NCBI RefSeq assembly: GCF_025639885.1
Contig: NZ_CP106738.1
Coordinates: 2,356,001-2,420,000, forward strand
Direction: 5' to 3'
Source of the DNA: Roseovarius pelagicus
GTDB lineage: Bacteria; Pseudomonadota; Alphaproteobacteria; Rhodobacterales; Rhodobacteraceae
DNA length: 64,000 nucleotides
In this document: positions 45,835 through 55,240 of the stretch, piece after piece
Layout: every line of letters begins with the position of its first letter
How positions within the stretch are numbered: the stretch's first letter is position 1
Translations under genes and position numbers: made by a program
Notes under the pieces: model-generated
The model's input: only the letters and a program-made list of their open reading frames with translations
Told to the model about the DNA's origin: nothing
Databases searched by the model: none

Positions 45835-47396
45835 ATGTCTGACCTCATTGATGACCCGGCACCGGGCCAAAATATACCGGAATATTCCGTCTCGGAGATT
45901 TCCGGCGAAGTGAAGCGCACGCTCGAAGGGACCTTTGGGCGTGTGCGTGTGCGTGGCGAAGTGGGCCGGGTGTTCAAGGCGCGTTCGGGCCACCTCTATT
46001 ATGACGTCAAGGATGACCGGAACGTTCTGGCCTGCACCACATGGAAAGGCCAGGTGGCCAAGTTGTCGGTGGTCCCCGAGGAAGGCATGGAGGTCGTCGT
46101 GACGGGTCGGCTGACGGCCTTTGGTCAGCAATCCAAGTACAACATGAATGTCGAGGAAGTCGCCGTTGCGGGTGCTGGTGCGCTGATGGCGATGCTGGAA
46201 AAGCGCAAGGCGGCGTTGGGGGCTGAAGGGCTGTTCGCGCCAGAGCGCAAGCAGCGATTGCCCTACCTGCCAGAGATCATTGGCGTTGTTACATCGCCGT
46301 CGGGTGCGGTTATCCGTGATATTCTGCACCGGTTGCGCGACCGGTTCCCGCGCAAGGTTCTGATCTGGCCCGTCGCGGTTCAGGGGGCAAACTGTGCGCC
46401 GGAGGTGGCGAACGCGATTACAGGTTTCAATGCATTGACGCCCGGCGGAGCATTGCCCCGGCCCGATTTGATCATCGTCGCGCGTGGCGGTGGGTCGATC
46501 GAGGATCTGTGGGGCTTCAACGAAGAGATCGTGGTGCGGGCCGCAGCGGCGTCCGAGATTCCATTGATTTCGGCGGTGGGGCACGAAACCGACACGACAT
46601 TGATCGACTATGCGTCTGATCAGCGCGCGCCGACACCGACGGCGGCGGCGGAACTGGCCGTGCCTGTGCGGCTGGAATTGATGGCGTGGCTTGATGGGAT
46701 GGATGCCCGGCTTACCCGTGCGTTGACGGGGGGGTGGGGCAGCGTGGGCAACGCCTGCGTGATTTGTCGCGGGCGCTGCCGCGTGCTGACAGCCTGCTGG
46801 ATGGCCCGCGACAGCGGCTGGATATCTGGGGCGAGCGCCTGCCTGCGGCATTGATGCGTGGTGTGCAGGTGCGACGGGTAAAGCTGTACGAGGCCGCAGG
46901 AAGCCTGCGCCCGGCTGTGTTGCGCCGTGCGATTCAAGCCGATATGCGTCGGTTGGATGGGCTGAGTGCGCGGCTGGGTCCGGCGCTGGGCCGGGCGGCC
47001 CAGGACGACAGGCGGCGTCTGGAAGTCGTGGCGGCGCGGCTGGAGAGAGTGCAGCCGGGCGCCGAAGTCATCCGACATAAGGAAGTGTTGGCCCGGATGT
47101 CGATCAGGCTGCGTGATGTCGGCGTGCGACAAATCAGAGGCTGGCGCGATACGCTGACAGGTCTGGACCGCCTGAGAGAGACTCTGGGATACAAGGCGAC
47201 GCTGGAACGCGGGTATGCGGTGGTGCGGGGCGATGGTGCCTTGGTCACAACGTGCAAGGCGGCAGGTGACGCCAAGGCGCTGGAGATCGAGTTCGCGGAT
47301 GGGCGACTGCATGTCAGTGCCGGGGAAACCGGTCCGAAGACGGCAAAGAAGACCACACCGAAGAAGCCAAAGCCGGAGCAGGGCAGCCTGTTCTGA
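45835..47396 (+). pseudogene. xseA: Exodeoxyribonuclease VII large subunit XseA, frameshifted at a G7 run
   Basis: The nuclease subunit of ExoVII (with XseB, not in this window). The first frame encodes the OB-fold and most of the catalytic domain ([34 protein letters not shown]) up to LTRALTG. It then passes a G7 run at 46728-46734 and reads into a foreign frame that stops at 46854. The coiled-coil C-terminus continues in another frame from 46734 to 47396 ([31 protein letters not shown]). One extra G (8 in all) would restore a normal 520-residue protein. Either a sequencing error, a real mutation, or slippage decoding; the reading on both sides is otherwise intact. Confidence 0.9.
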
Positions 47397-47554
47397 GACG
47401 GACACAAAAGCCCGCTAAGGAAACCTCTGTTTCTGTGTTTCCAACATCTGAACGATCCGTGATGAAACCTCGATATTGTCTATAGGTCGCCTAAGTTGCG
47501 CCTAATTCTGCGGCCATATCTGCTGTCAACGAGAACGAGCAGAGGTATGTGTTA

Positions 47555-48460
47555 ATGGATCGCCTGACTGAAATGGAAGCCTTCGCCACTGTGGTGGATC
47601 AAGGGGGGTTTACCGATGCTGCGCGCAAGATGGGGATTTCCAAATCCGCCGTGTCCAAGCATGTGTCTTCGCTGGAGGCGCGCTTGGGGGCCCGCCTGCT
47701 GAACAGGACGACACGGCGCGTCAGCCCGACCGAGATCGGTCTGGCCTATTACGACCGGGCGTTGCGTGTTCTGAATGATGCTGGCGAGGCGGATGCGCTG
47801 GTCAGCTCGATGCAGAGCGATCCTTCGGGGCTATTGCGCATCTCTGTGGCGACGGATTTCGGGGTTAATCACCTCAGCCCGGTTCTGGGCAGTTTCCTAG
47901 ATGAGTTTCCGGATATCACGGTCAACATGGTGCTGAACAACCGCTATGTAGAACTGATTTCCGAAGGGTTCGACATGGCGATCCGCATTGGCGAGCTGGA
48001 AGACAGCACACTGCGGGCACGCAAACTGACCGAAACGACGAAGCGGATGATCGCATCACCGGGGTATATCCAGAAATATGGACGTCCCCAGAAGATTGAT
48101 GACCTGAATGAGCATAAACTGCTGCATTATTCCAGCCAATCGGGTGGATCGGTGTGGAAGCTGACTGCGCCCTCTGGCGAGAAACGCCAAGTGCGCACAG
48201 CGGGTGGGCTATCGGTCAATGACGGTCAATCGCTGCTGAATGCGGCCATCTCGGGCCTCGGCATCGCCTATCTGCCCAGTTTCCTATACGCCGACGCGAT
48301 GGAAAAGGGCCTGATCGAGGACGTGATCCCTGATCTGCCAGTCGAGACCCAAGGCATCTATGCGGTTTACCCGCCGGGACGGTTTACCCAACCCAAGGTG
48401 CGCGCGTTCATTGATTTTCTGGTTCATGCCTTTGCGGACAAGGGTCCGACAGACTGGTGA
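47555..48460 (+). CDS. LysR-type transcriptional regulator
   Basis: A 301-residue regulator: a winged HTH (about 1-60, AFATVVDQGGFTDAARKMGISKSAVSKHVSSLE) and a substrate-binding domain (about 90-295) of the CrgA/AaeR-like subgroup. The ATG at 47555 is nine bases after AGAGG. A minimal ATG-TGT-TAA ORF at 47547-47555 overlaps its first base. The next gene, a methyltransferase, is convergent, so the target is not evident. Confidence 0.9.
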   Translation: MDRLTEMEAFATVVDQGGFTDAARKMGISKSAVSKHVSSLEARLGARLLNRTTRRVSPTEIGLAYYDRALRVLNDAGEADALVSSMQSDPSGLLRISVATDFGVNHLSPVLGSFLDEFPDITVNMVLNNRYVELISEGFDMAIRIGELEDSTLRARKLTETTKRMIASPGYIQKYGRPQKIDDLNEHKLLHYSSQSGGSVWKLTAPSGEKRQVRTAGGLSVNDGQSLLNAAISGLGIAYLPSFLYADAMEKGLIEDVIPDLPVETQGIYAVYPPGRFTQPKVRAFIDFLVHAFADKGPTDW

Positions 48461-48504
48461 TACGACACAACGACTTTCCTCCCCGCCCATAGCAGGGCCA
48501 CCTG

Positions 48505-48545
48505 AACCCCGGTTAGCATTGCCTGCAGCCGGGGTTTTCTTTTGT
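48505..48545 (+). terminator. Intrinsic terminator after the LysR gene
   Basis: AACCCCGG pairs with CCGGGGTT around a 16-base loop and is followed by TTCTTTT. It separates the LysR gene from the convergent methyltransferase gene. Confidence 0.75.
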
Positions 48546-48567
48546 GCGTATGTCCGGGTGTCAGACC

Positions 48568-49353
48568 TTAGCGCGTGCCGCGGACAGCCCACGCACGTGC
48601 GGCCAGCAGAATGCGACCGTCCGGGTCAGTTGGCAGCGCTTCTTCGAGGCGGATCTTCAACCGTTTGCGCGCCTCATCGTCTAGCGATGCGCAATAGCCG
48701 GGTGCGGGGGCAATCCCAGAAAGAAATGGGGTCCAATAGTCATCGAAATTCTCGAACGGTGTCGGAACGTCAATTGGTGCCGTGGAAACATCGCGTAGCC
48801 CAGAGGCGCGGAACAGATCAGCCAGCGCATCGGGTTTGCAAATCGGAAACCGAACGCCTTCGTCCTTATCGCGGGCTGAGGGGTCGAGCGCGATGGCGGC
48901 ATCCCAGAAATAGCGCATGAACTGAACATGGCCGGCATAATCCCAGACATAGGCGGCGACCGTTCCGTTCGGGGTGGTAACACGCGTCAGTTCGTTCATG
49001 GCCTTTTGCACATCCGGGATGAAGTTCAGCACCAACCCGGAAACAGCACAATCCACTGCGGCGTCCGCGGCAGGGACGCTATCGCCAGCACCCTGTCGAA
49101 ACTCTGCACGCGGATCAGTGACCGAATTGCGTGCCAAGGTCAGAAAGCCCTCGGACGGTTCGACGCCGATGATGGATACAGGGTCGCACGCGTCCAATAT
49201 ACGAGAGGTCAGTGCGCCTGTCCCGCACCCGAGATCAAGCCAGCGTTTCTGGTTTGGCACATCCAGCCAAGCGAGGAATTTTTGACCCGTCAGGCGGCTC
49301 CATCTGCCGACATACATCTCGTAGGCGTCGCCATTTGTCCATTTGTCGTGCAT
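48568..49353 (-). CDS. SAM-dependent methyltransferase
   Basis: A 261-residue class I methyltransferase. The SAM-binding motif I is LDLGCGTGALT (about 40-50), the acidic end of strand 2 is VEPSEG, and the post-I/II segment VDCAVSGLVLNFIPD follows. The overall pattern is of the UbiE/methyltransf_11 type. The substrate is unknown. Divergent from the FMN reductase. Confidence 0.85.
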   Translation of the reverse strand: MHDKWTNGDAYEMYVGRWSRLTGQKFLAWLDVPNQKRWLDLGCGTGALTSRILDACDPVSIIGVEPSEGFLTLARNSVTDPRAEFRQGAGDSVPAADAAVDCAVSGLVLNFIPDVQKAMNELTRVTTPNGTVAAYVWDYAGHVQFMRYFWDAAIALDPSARDKDEGVRFPICKPDALADLFRASGLRDVSTAPIDVPTPFENFDDYWTPFLSGIAPAPGYCASLDDEARKRLKIRLEEALPTDPDGRILLAARAWAVRGTR

Positions 49354-49529
49354 GGTGCTTCTCCCGCTGATGCATGGGTGATCTTAGCACATTTTCATCG
49401 GCAGCGCAGAATGCCGGGACGATAGATGCTGTCGCGTGCACAGGTTCTGTGCGCTGCTTCGACTTGTCAGCGGCGCGGATCATGCCAGATTACACAGCAA
49501 CAGAAACAATTGATCTCAGAGGTATCTCA

Positions 49530-50066
49530 ATGACCAAACCGACCCTTCTGCTGATGTCCGGCTCGCTCCGCGAGGCGTCCTATAACAAGATGCTGCTGCG
49601 AGAGGCTGCTGCGGCCTATGGCGACGCGAACGTCATCGAGGCTGATCTCGACCTGCCGCTTTATGATGGGGATGTCGAAGATAGGGGTATCCCCGAAAAG
49701 GTCACGACACTGATCAAGCAGGTTCGTGGCGCGGATGCGCTTGTCATCGGAGCACCGGAATACAACAAGGGAATTTCCGGCGTGTTGAAAAACGCGCTTG
49801 ATTGGCTGAGCCGGGTCAAGCCGTGGCCGACACAGGATAAGCCCGCTGTAGTGATGTCCGCCGCCGGTGGACGCTCGGGCGGAGAGACGGCGCATTTTAT
49901 GACGCTAAGCATTCTGACGCAATTGCAGGTCAATGTCGTGCATGGGCCGTTGATACTGATAGCCGCCGCACAGAACGAATTTGACGAGAATGGTGCGTTG
50001 ACGAATGATTTCCTCAAGGGTCAGGTCGCCGACCGGATGGCGCGGCTGCGCGGGATGATCGGTTAG
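49530..50066 (+). CDS. NADPH-dependent FMN reductase
   Basis: A 178-residue flavodoxin-fold reductase. The N-terminal phosphate loop is GSLREASYNK, followed by the family signature PEYNKGISGVLKNALDWLSR. It reduces FMN or quinones, or azo compounds. The ATG at 49530 follows CAGAGG; the frame is open 156 bases upstream, but that part overlaps the methyltransferase leader. It overlaps the DadA-like gene by 4 bases, convergently. Confidence 0.9.
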   Translation: MTKPTLLLMSGSLREASYNKMLLREAAAAYGDANVIEADLDLPLYDGDVEDRGIPEKVTTLIKQVRGADALVIGAPEYNKGISGVLKNALDWLSRVKPWPTQDKPAVVMSAAGGRSGGETAHFMTLSILTQLQVNVVHGPLILIAAAQNEFDENGALTNDFLKGQVADRMARLRGMIG

Positions 50067-51304
50067 CCAAAACGGTTAGTGTCGAACGCGGACAGATCAG
50101 CGTTCATGCGTCGCCCATTGATCAGGTCGGCCACCCAACGTCCGGTTTTTGGTCCTCCGGTCAGGCCGACATGCTGGTGGCCAAAGGCGGCAAAGACGCC
50201 GCTGCCACCGATTTCGCCGATCAAAGGCAGGCTGTCGGGGGTGGAGGGACGAAAGCCCATCCACTCTTCGACACTATCGTAGGTCAGACCGGGAAACATC
50301 TTGGTCACATTGCGGCGGAGCAGGTCAAAGGGCGCGCGTGAGGGTGGCGCGGTGATGCCGCCCAATTCGACCATACCGGCGCAGCGCAGACCATGCTCCA
50401 TTGGATTTACCGCGAATTTGCCGGATTGGATCATCAGAGGTGTGTGGACCTTGGCATTGGGGCCGGTAAAGTGCAGGTGATAGCCGCGCTCGGCCTCCAG
50501 CGGGGTTTTGACCCCCAGTTTGGCCATCAGGGGTTTTGACCAGATGCCCGCCGACAGAACAGCGGCATCGCAGGCCAGAGTACCGTGGTCAGTGATGATC
50601 TCGGTAACATGGCCATCGCTGAGAGTGACGTCACGCATTTCGGCCTGAAGGTAGGTTCCGCCCTCGTCCTGAAACACCTGTGCAAGATCGGCCATATAGG
50701 CGCCGGGATTAAGAATATGCCCATGTCCACGCAGCATCGCCAGACACCGCTGTGACGGGGCGAGCATCGGCTCTGCCTCTTGTACTGCGCCGCCTTCGAT
50801 CAAGTCGGGCACGTAGCCTGCTTCGCGTTTCAGCGCCCAGCCATAGGCGTCTGCGTCAAATGCGGCGCGGTCACGGTAGACGTAGCCGAAATCACTGGAA
50901 CTGATCCATTTCTCCGCCCGTGTGCCCTTGGTCAGCGCACGGTGCTGATCGACGCTGTCATGCAGCAAATGCACCAGACTTGCAGAGGTCGCGCGGGTGC
51001 GTGCATCGGTCGAGTTCGCGACGAATTTGGCGAGCCAAGGGATGAGGCGCGGCAGGTAGGACCATTGCAGGAATAGCGGACCGTCGCGGGACATCAGGTA
51101 TTTCGCCCCGTCTCGGGTGATGCCGGGGGTATTCATCGGCACGATGGCCCATTCCGCCAGCAGCCCGGCATTGCCATAGGACGCACCAGCACCGGGATAG
51201 TCACGGTCGATCAGCGTTACGGTATGGCCTGCGCGACGCAGCCAGATGGCAGAGGATAACCCGCAGATACCTGCTCCGATGACGATGATGTTTCGGGGTG
51301 TCAT
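50063..51304 (-). CDS. DadA-like FAD-dependent amino acid dehydrogenase
   Basis: A 413-residue protein. It has the FAD Rossmann motif IVIGAGICGLSSAIWLRRAGH (residues 6-26), the GASYGNAG flavin loop, and C-terminal GFRPSTPDSLPLIGEI plus GHQHVGLTGGP. This layout is shared by D-amino acid dehydrogenase DadA and close relatives. The start at 51304 has AAGGAAC; an ATG at 51325 is less likely. Divergent from the ureohydrolase-like gene. Confidence 0.88.
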   Translation of the reverse strand: MTPRNIIVIGAGICGLSSAIWLRRAGHTVTLIDRDYPGAGASYGNAGLLAEWAIVPMNTPGITRDGAKYLMSRDGPLFLQWSYLPRLIPWLAKFVANSTDARTRATSASLVHLLHDSVDQHRALTKGTRAEKWISSSDFGYVYRDRAAFDADAYGWALKREAGYVPDLIEGGAVQEAEPMLAPSQRCLAMLRGHGHILNPGAYMADLAQVFQDEGGTYLQAEMRDVTLSDGHVTEIITDHGTLACDAAVLSAGIWSKPLMAKLGVKTPLEAERGYHLHFTGPNAKVHTPLMIQSGKFAVNPMEHGLRCAGMVELGGITAPPSRAPFDLLRRNVTKMFPGLTYDSVEEWMGFRPSTPDSLPLIGEIGGSGVFAAFGHQHVGLTGGPKTGRWVADLINGRRMNADLSAFDTNRFG

Positions 51305-51434
51305 GGGGCGGGTTCCTTTGACCATGGGGTTGCGCGCACCCTAGGCAGAGGTTGCGGTATACGGCAAGTGGGTCGACCGCGTTGAAGGAAAGGATGAAAC
51401 ACCCTAGGATCCGGCATGTCAGGGAGAAGCATGC

Positions 51435-52382
51435 ATGACTGATAAGCCAGACCTTGCCACGATACTGGGAGAGGTGGACAGCTCGACCTTTCTGGGATTG
51501 TCGGCGCGTTCTGATCTGAATGTCAGCGACGCGTCGTCGGCCTATCTGGGGGTGCCGGGGGCAACGCCTTATGGCCAGATGGGAGCATTCGCGCGCAATG
51601 CACCGCAAGCCCTGCGCGTGGCGATGGCACCAGAGGCGAGCCTGATCGACCGGTACAATTTTGACCTCGGCGGGCCGCTATTCCCGGCCGGGTGCAAAGC
51701 TGCAGTCGACTGCGGTGATCTGCCGTTCAATACAGAGGATTTTGCCGCAAATCGGGCGGTGATCCGCGCGGCTGTGGCGGAGATTATGGCGGCGGGCGTC
51801 GTGCCGATAGTCGTGGGCGGTGACGATTCGGTGCCGATTCCGATGCTGGATGCGCTGTCTGACACTGGCGATAGCTACACTTTGTTGCAGATCGATGCGC
51901 ATATCGACTGGCGCGATGTGCATATGGGCGAACGGTTCGGCCTGTCCTCCAACATGCGCCGCGCGTCAGAGATGGCACATATCAGGCAAATCATTCAGGT
52001 CGGCGCGCGTGGCACCGGGTCGGCACATTCCGACGATGTCCAAGACGCGCTGGATTGGGGGGCCGAAATCGTGCCCGCCGAAGAAGTGCATGCGCATGGC
52101 ATTGCTCCGATTCTGGCGCGGATAGAGACAGGCGCCCGAATCGTTATCTGCTTTGACGTGGATGGGTTGGACCCATCCGTGGTGCCGGGGTGCCTTGCGC
52201 GCAGCCCGGGCGGGCTGAGCTATGGCCAAGGGTTGGGTCTGTTGCGCGGCGCGGCAGAGCGCGGCACGATCGCAGCCGTCGACTTTGCCGAGTTTGTGCC
52301 CGAAATGGATGTGGACGGGATCGGTGCGGTCGCCGTTTCGCGGCTGGTTACTACGGTCATGGGGCTGGCAGCGCGGCAGTAG
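51435..52382 (+). CDS. Ureohydrolase-family protein with altered metal motif
   Basis: A 315-residue protein of the arginase/agmatinase superfamily. It has the metal motifs DAHIDWRD (154-161) and CFDVDGLDPSVVPG. In the first motif the usual GGDHS reads GGDDS (residues 128-132), so a metal-binding His is replaced by Asp131. This may change the metal, the substrate or the activity; agmatinase cannot be assumed. It lies divergent from a DadA-like oxidase, hinting at an amino-acid or guanidino-compound context. RBS GGGAGAAG. Confidence 0.85.
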   Translation: MTDKPDLATILGEVDSSTFLGLSARSDLNVSDASSAYLGVPGATPYGQMGAFARNAPQALRVAMAPEASLIDRYNFDLGGPLFPAGCKAAVDCGDLPFNTEDFAANRAVIRAAVAEIMAAGVVPIVVGGDDSVPIPMLDALSDTGDSYTLLQIDAHIDWRDVHMGERFGLSSNMRRASEMAHIRQIIQVGARGTGSAHSDDVQDALDWGAEIVPAEEVHAHGIAPILARIETGARIVICFDVDGLDPSVVPGCLARSPGGLSYGQGLGLLRGAAERGTIAAVDFAEFVPEMDVDGIGAVAVSRLVTTVMGLAARQ

Positions 52383-52409
52383 GCGCGCGGCGCGGTGGCG
52401 ATCACCAAT

Positions 52410-52442
52410 AAAAAAACCCCGCCTCGGATCTGAGACGGGGTT
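52410..52442 (-). terminator. Terminator of rpmJ
   Basis: On the minus strand an 11-bp stem AACCCCGTCTC / GAGGCGGGGTT (one G-U) with loop AGATCC runs into seven T. On the plus strand the T tail is weak, so it mainly serves rpmJ, though it also lies just after the ureohydrolase gene. Confidence 0.85.
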
Positions 52443-52481
52443 CTAAATGTCCTGCCACACGCGGGGTGCGGCTGGCGCGGC

Positions 52482-52607
52482 TCAGCCCTGACGGGCTTTG
52501 AAGCGGCGCTGGGTCTTGTTGATCACGTAGACGCGGCCTTTGCGGCGCACGACGCGGCAATCACGGTGCCGGTTCTTGAGCGAGCGAAGCGAGTTGCGTA
52601 CTTTCAT
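52482..52607 (-). CDS. rpmJ: Ribosomal protein L36 (bL36)
   Basis: A 41-residue basic protein of the large ribosomal subunit. The sequence [20 protein letters not shown] is that of the Cys-poor variant of bL36 (one Cys; the zinc ligands C-x2-C are lost). AAAGGAG lies 8 bases before the ATG at 52607. It is a stand-alone gene, as usual for this paralogue, followed by a strong terminator. Confidence 0.95.
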   Translation of the reverse strand: MKVRNSLRSLKNRHRDCRVVRRKGRVYVINKTQRRFKARQG

Positions 52608-52688
52608 CGTCGTCTCCTTTGTTGTCGCGGCGCGGGCCAGCGCCTTGCGGGTTGCGGGCGTCCCGGCACAGCCGGAACAGTGAATTCA

Positions 52689-52763
52689 TGGTGGGCACTA
52701 CAAGGTTCGAACTTGTGACCCCTTCGATGTCAACGAAGTGCTCTACCGCTGAGCTAAGCGCCC
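52689..52763 (-). tRNA. tRNA-Val (GAC)
   Basis: The minus strand folds into a full cloverleaf: acceptor GGGCGCT with AGTGCCC (one mismatch-type pair), D arm GCTC/GAGC, anticodon stem CTTCG/CGAAG with loop TTGACAT (anticodon GAC at its centre), and T arm ACAAG/CTTGT with the TTCGAAC loop. The CCA end is encoded (52689-52691). It lies upstream of rpmJ on the same strand. Confidence 0.95.
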
Positions 52764-52927
52764 ATGAATGCCGACCCTTATTCCGTGCCCCAACAAATAG
52801 GGGCGCGGAAATCCGCGCCGGTCCGCTGGTCTATAAAAGAAGCGTGAACAGGGATCAAGGGCTTTTGGTTCGCGAAAAATTCGGTCTATCATGTGACCAG
52901 AAGTCAAAGAGATTGTTTCGAGCGCGT

Positions 52928-53791
52928 ATGTCAAAGGTCGCCTATCACCTGATCCATCCTGACAGGCGGAACACAAGCGTCGTGTTCGCTTCGCCGCATA
53001 GTGGGCGGGATTATCCTGCGTGGTTCTTGCAACGGTCGATTCTGGATGCGCAAGCGGTGCGCAGTTCGGAAGATGCGTTTGTTGATCTGCTCTTTGCTGC
53101 GGCCCCGCGCGAAGGTGCGCCGTTCTTGCAGGCGGGCGCGCCGCGGGCGCTGATTGATCTCAACCGGGCAGCAGACGAGCTTGACCCCGCGCTGATCGAG
53201 GGGGTGCGTAAGGTCGGACATAATCCACGCGTCTCCTCGGGTCTGGGCGTGGTGCCGCGCGTGGTGGCCAATGGGCAGGCGATTTATGAAGGTAAACTGA
53301 GCCGCGCAGAGGTCGATACCCGGATCGAATCCTATTGGCACCCCTATCATGCGGCATTGCGCAGTCAGATGGATCAGGCGCATGCGATGTTTGGTCAGGC
53401 GATTCTGATTGATTGTCATTCAATGCCGCATGAGGCGATGGATCAGGTCGCGCGGAAGGGCCTGCGACGACCCGAGGTGGTTCTGGGTGACCGCTTCGGC
53501 GCTTCGGCCAATGCGGGGATCGTCGAGGAAATCGAGCAGGCGTTCCGTGCGGCTGGTCTGTGCGTGGCGCGCAATACGCCCTTTGCCGGTGCCTATGTGA
53601 CGCAGCATTATGGCCGCCCCTCGCGCGGACGACACGCGGTGCAGGTCGAGATTGATCGCGCGCTCTATATGGATGAGCAACGCATCGAGCCGAATGCGAA
53701 TTTCGATGCGTTCCGAATGGTGCTGAACGGTGTGATCGCACAGATCGCCGATATTGGGCGTCCGGCAGACAGGGCGTTGGCGGCAGAGTAA
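52928..53791 (+). CDS. N-formylglutamate amidohydrolase family protein
   Basis: A 287-residue protein of the FGase/HutG2-like family. Motifs are ASPHSGRDYP, SSEDAFVDLLF, ALIDLNRAADELD, a metal-type IDCHSMPH and the C-terminal VEIDRALYMDE. It may release glutamate from N-formylglutamate in histidine breakdown, but no hut genes are near, so related amidohydrolase roles stay open. The start at 52928 is chosen by family length; its RBS is weak. Confidence 0.87.
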   Translation: MSKVAYHLIHPDRRNTSVVFASPHSGRDYPAWFLQRSILDAQAVRSSEDAFVDLLFAAAPREGAPFLQAGAPRALIDLNRAADELDPALIEGVRKVGHNPRVSSGLGVVPRVVANGQAIYEGKLSRAEVDTRIESYWHPYHAALRSQMDQAHAMFGQAILIDCHSMPHEAMDQVARKGLRRPEVVLGDRFGASANAGIVEEIEQAFRAAGLCVARNTPFAGAYVTQHYGRPSRGRHAVQVEIDRALYMDEQRIEPNANFDAFRMVLNGVIAQIADIGRPADRALAAE

Positions 53792-53800
53792 TCGCCGCAG

Positions 53801-55057
53801 TCAGCGCAGCGCCCGGCCCTTGCGAATCGCTTCCTTGCCGAACTTGCGCCTAATTTCATCGGTGGCCCGCTCCGCACTGCTGCGACGGCGGGCGTCAGGG
53901 TCGAGCAAATCGCCCGACAGGTCGGCACCATCTTCGTTCAGCAGGTCGGACAGTCCGATACCGATTAGGCGGAATGGGGCCCTGTCGGCCATCGGGTCCA
54001 TCAGGGCGCGGGCGGTGCGGTAGATCACATCGGCCAGTTGCGTGGAATCGCGCAGCGCCAGACGGCGGGTCAGGATCGCGTGATCCGCGCGCTTCAGCTT
54101 CAGTGTGACGATCCGGCCAGCAAGCGCGCGCGCCTTGGCCCGGTCCGAGACCTGTTCAGAGAGCCGCCAGAGATGCCCGTCGAGAATGTCGAGGTCACCG
54201 GTATCTTCGAAAAAGGTGGTCTCTTTGGAGATGGACTTTATCGGTGCCCGCGCATTGACGCGGCGATGGTCCTGCCCGCGCGCCAGATGCCATAACCGTT
54301 CGCCCATGGCGCCGAACCGCGTGGCGAGGTCAGTGCGCTCCCACCTGAGCAGGTCTGAAAATGTGCGAATCCCCGCTCTTTCAAGGGATGTCTGTGCCGC
54401 CTGACCGACACCCCAGATCAGGCGAACTGATTTGTTGTGCAGAAAATCAGCGGTTTCGGTTTGTCCGATCACCGAAAAACCGCGCGGCTTATCGAGGTCG
54501 GAGGCGACCTTGGCGAGGAACTTGTTGTGGCTCAGTCCGATTGAGCCGGTAACGCCCAGTTCCGTGGACATTCGCTTAATCAGGCGGGCCAGCATGATCG
54601 CGGGCGGGGCACCATGCAGCCGCTGGGTGCCTCCGAGATCAAGAAATGCCTCGTCGAGCGAGAGCGGTTCGATGTCTGGCGTTAGTTCTTGCATTATGGT
54701 GCGGATCTGCTTGGAAACTTCGACATATACGTTCATTCGAGGCTTCACGATCACCGCATCAGGGCAAAGCTTTAGCGCCTGAAACATTGGCATGGCGGAC
54801 CGCACGCCGCGAATGCGCGCGACATAGCAGGCGGTTGAAACCACGCCGCGCCGTCCACCACCGATAATCACTGGCTTTCCCTGCAGGCTGGGGTCGTCGC
54901 GCTTTTCGACACTCGCGTAGAAGGCGTCGCAATCCATATGGGCGATGCTCAGGTCAAACAGCTCGGGATGGGACAGAACGCGCGGACGCCCGCAGGCTGT
55001 ACAGCGTTGCTGCGCCGGGTCTGTTTCGGTCAGGCAATCGCGACAAAAGGCGGGCAT
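53801..55057 (-). CDS. dinB: DNA polymerase IV DinB
   Basis: A 418-residue Y-family translesion polymerase. Catalytic motifs are HMDCDAFYASVE and SLDEAFLD, followed by the HhH, thumb and little-finger regions. The N-terminus has an extra zinc-ribbon-like C-x2-C...C-x2-C (CRDC...CTAC), seen in some alphaproteobacterial DinB proteins. I take the ATG at 55057; another ATG at 55087 is possible. No LexA box (GAAC-N7-GTTC, used by rhodobacters) was seen upstream. Confidence 0.94.
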   Translation of the reverse strand: MPAFCRDCLTETDPAQQRCTACGRPRVLSHPELFDLSIAHMDCDAFYASVEKRDDPSLQGKPVIIGGGRRGVVSTACYVARIRGVRSAMPMFQALKLCPDAVIVKPRMNVYVEVSKQIRTIMQELTPDIEPLSLDEAFLDLGGTQRLHGAPPAIMLARLIKRMSTELGVTGSIGLSHNKFLAKVASDLDKPRGFSVIGQTETADFLHNKSVRLIWGVGQAAQTSLERAGIRTFSDLLRWERTDLATRFGAMGERLWHLARGQDHRRVNARAPIKSISKETTFFEDTGDLDILDGHLWRLSEQVSDRAKARALAGRIVTLKLKRADHAILTRRLALRDSTQLADVIYRTARALMDPMADRAPFRLIGIGLSDLLNEDGADLSGDLLDPDARRRSSAERATDEIRRKFGKEAIRKGRALR

Positions 55058-55240
55058 GGCGTGGGACCGGGATAAATGTGTTTTCACCTTAGATGAAACT
55101 GGGGTTGGTATTAAGAGGCTTTGCCCCTCGATCTTTCGACCTTACCTCAGGATACCTGCGGCCAGACGATGCAACATGTCGCATGGTTTTTTCCGGCGCG
55201 GAATGTTCTCGGAGAAGCCGAGGATACGCTTGGGTGTGAC

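Noticed and set aside
45490..46851. A 453-codon open frame antisense to xseA and the PfpI gene
   Set aside because: Rich in His, Arg and Gln with no recognisable motif; the opposite strand encodes clear families.
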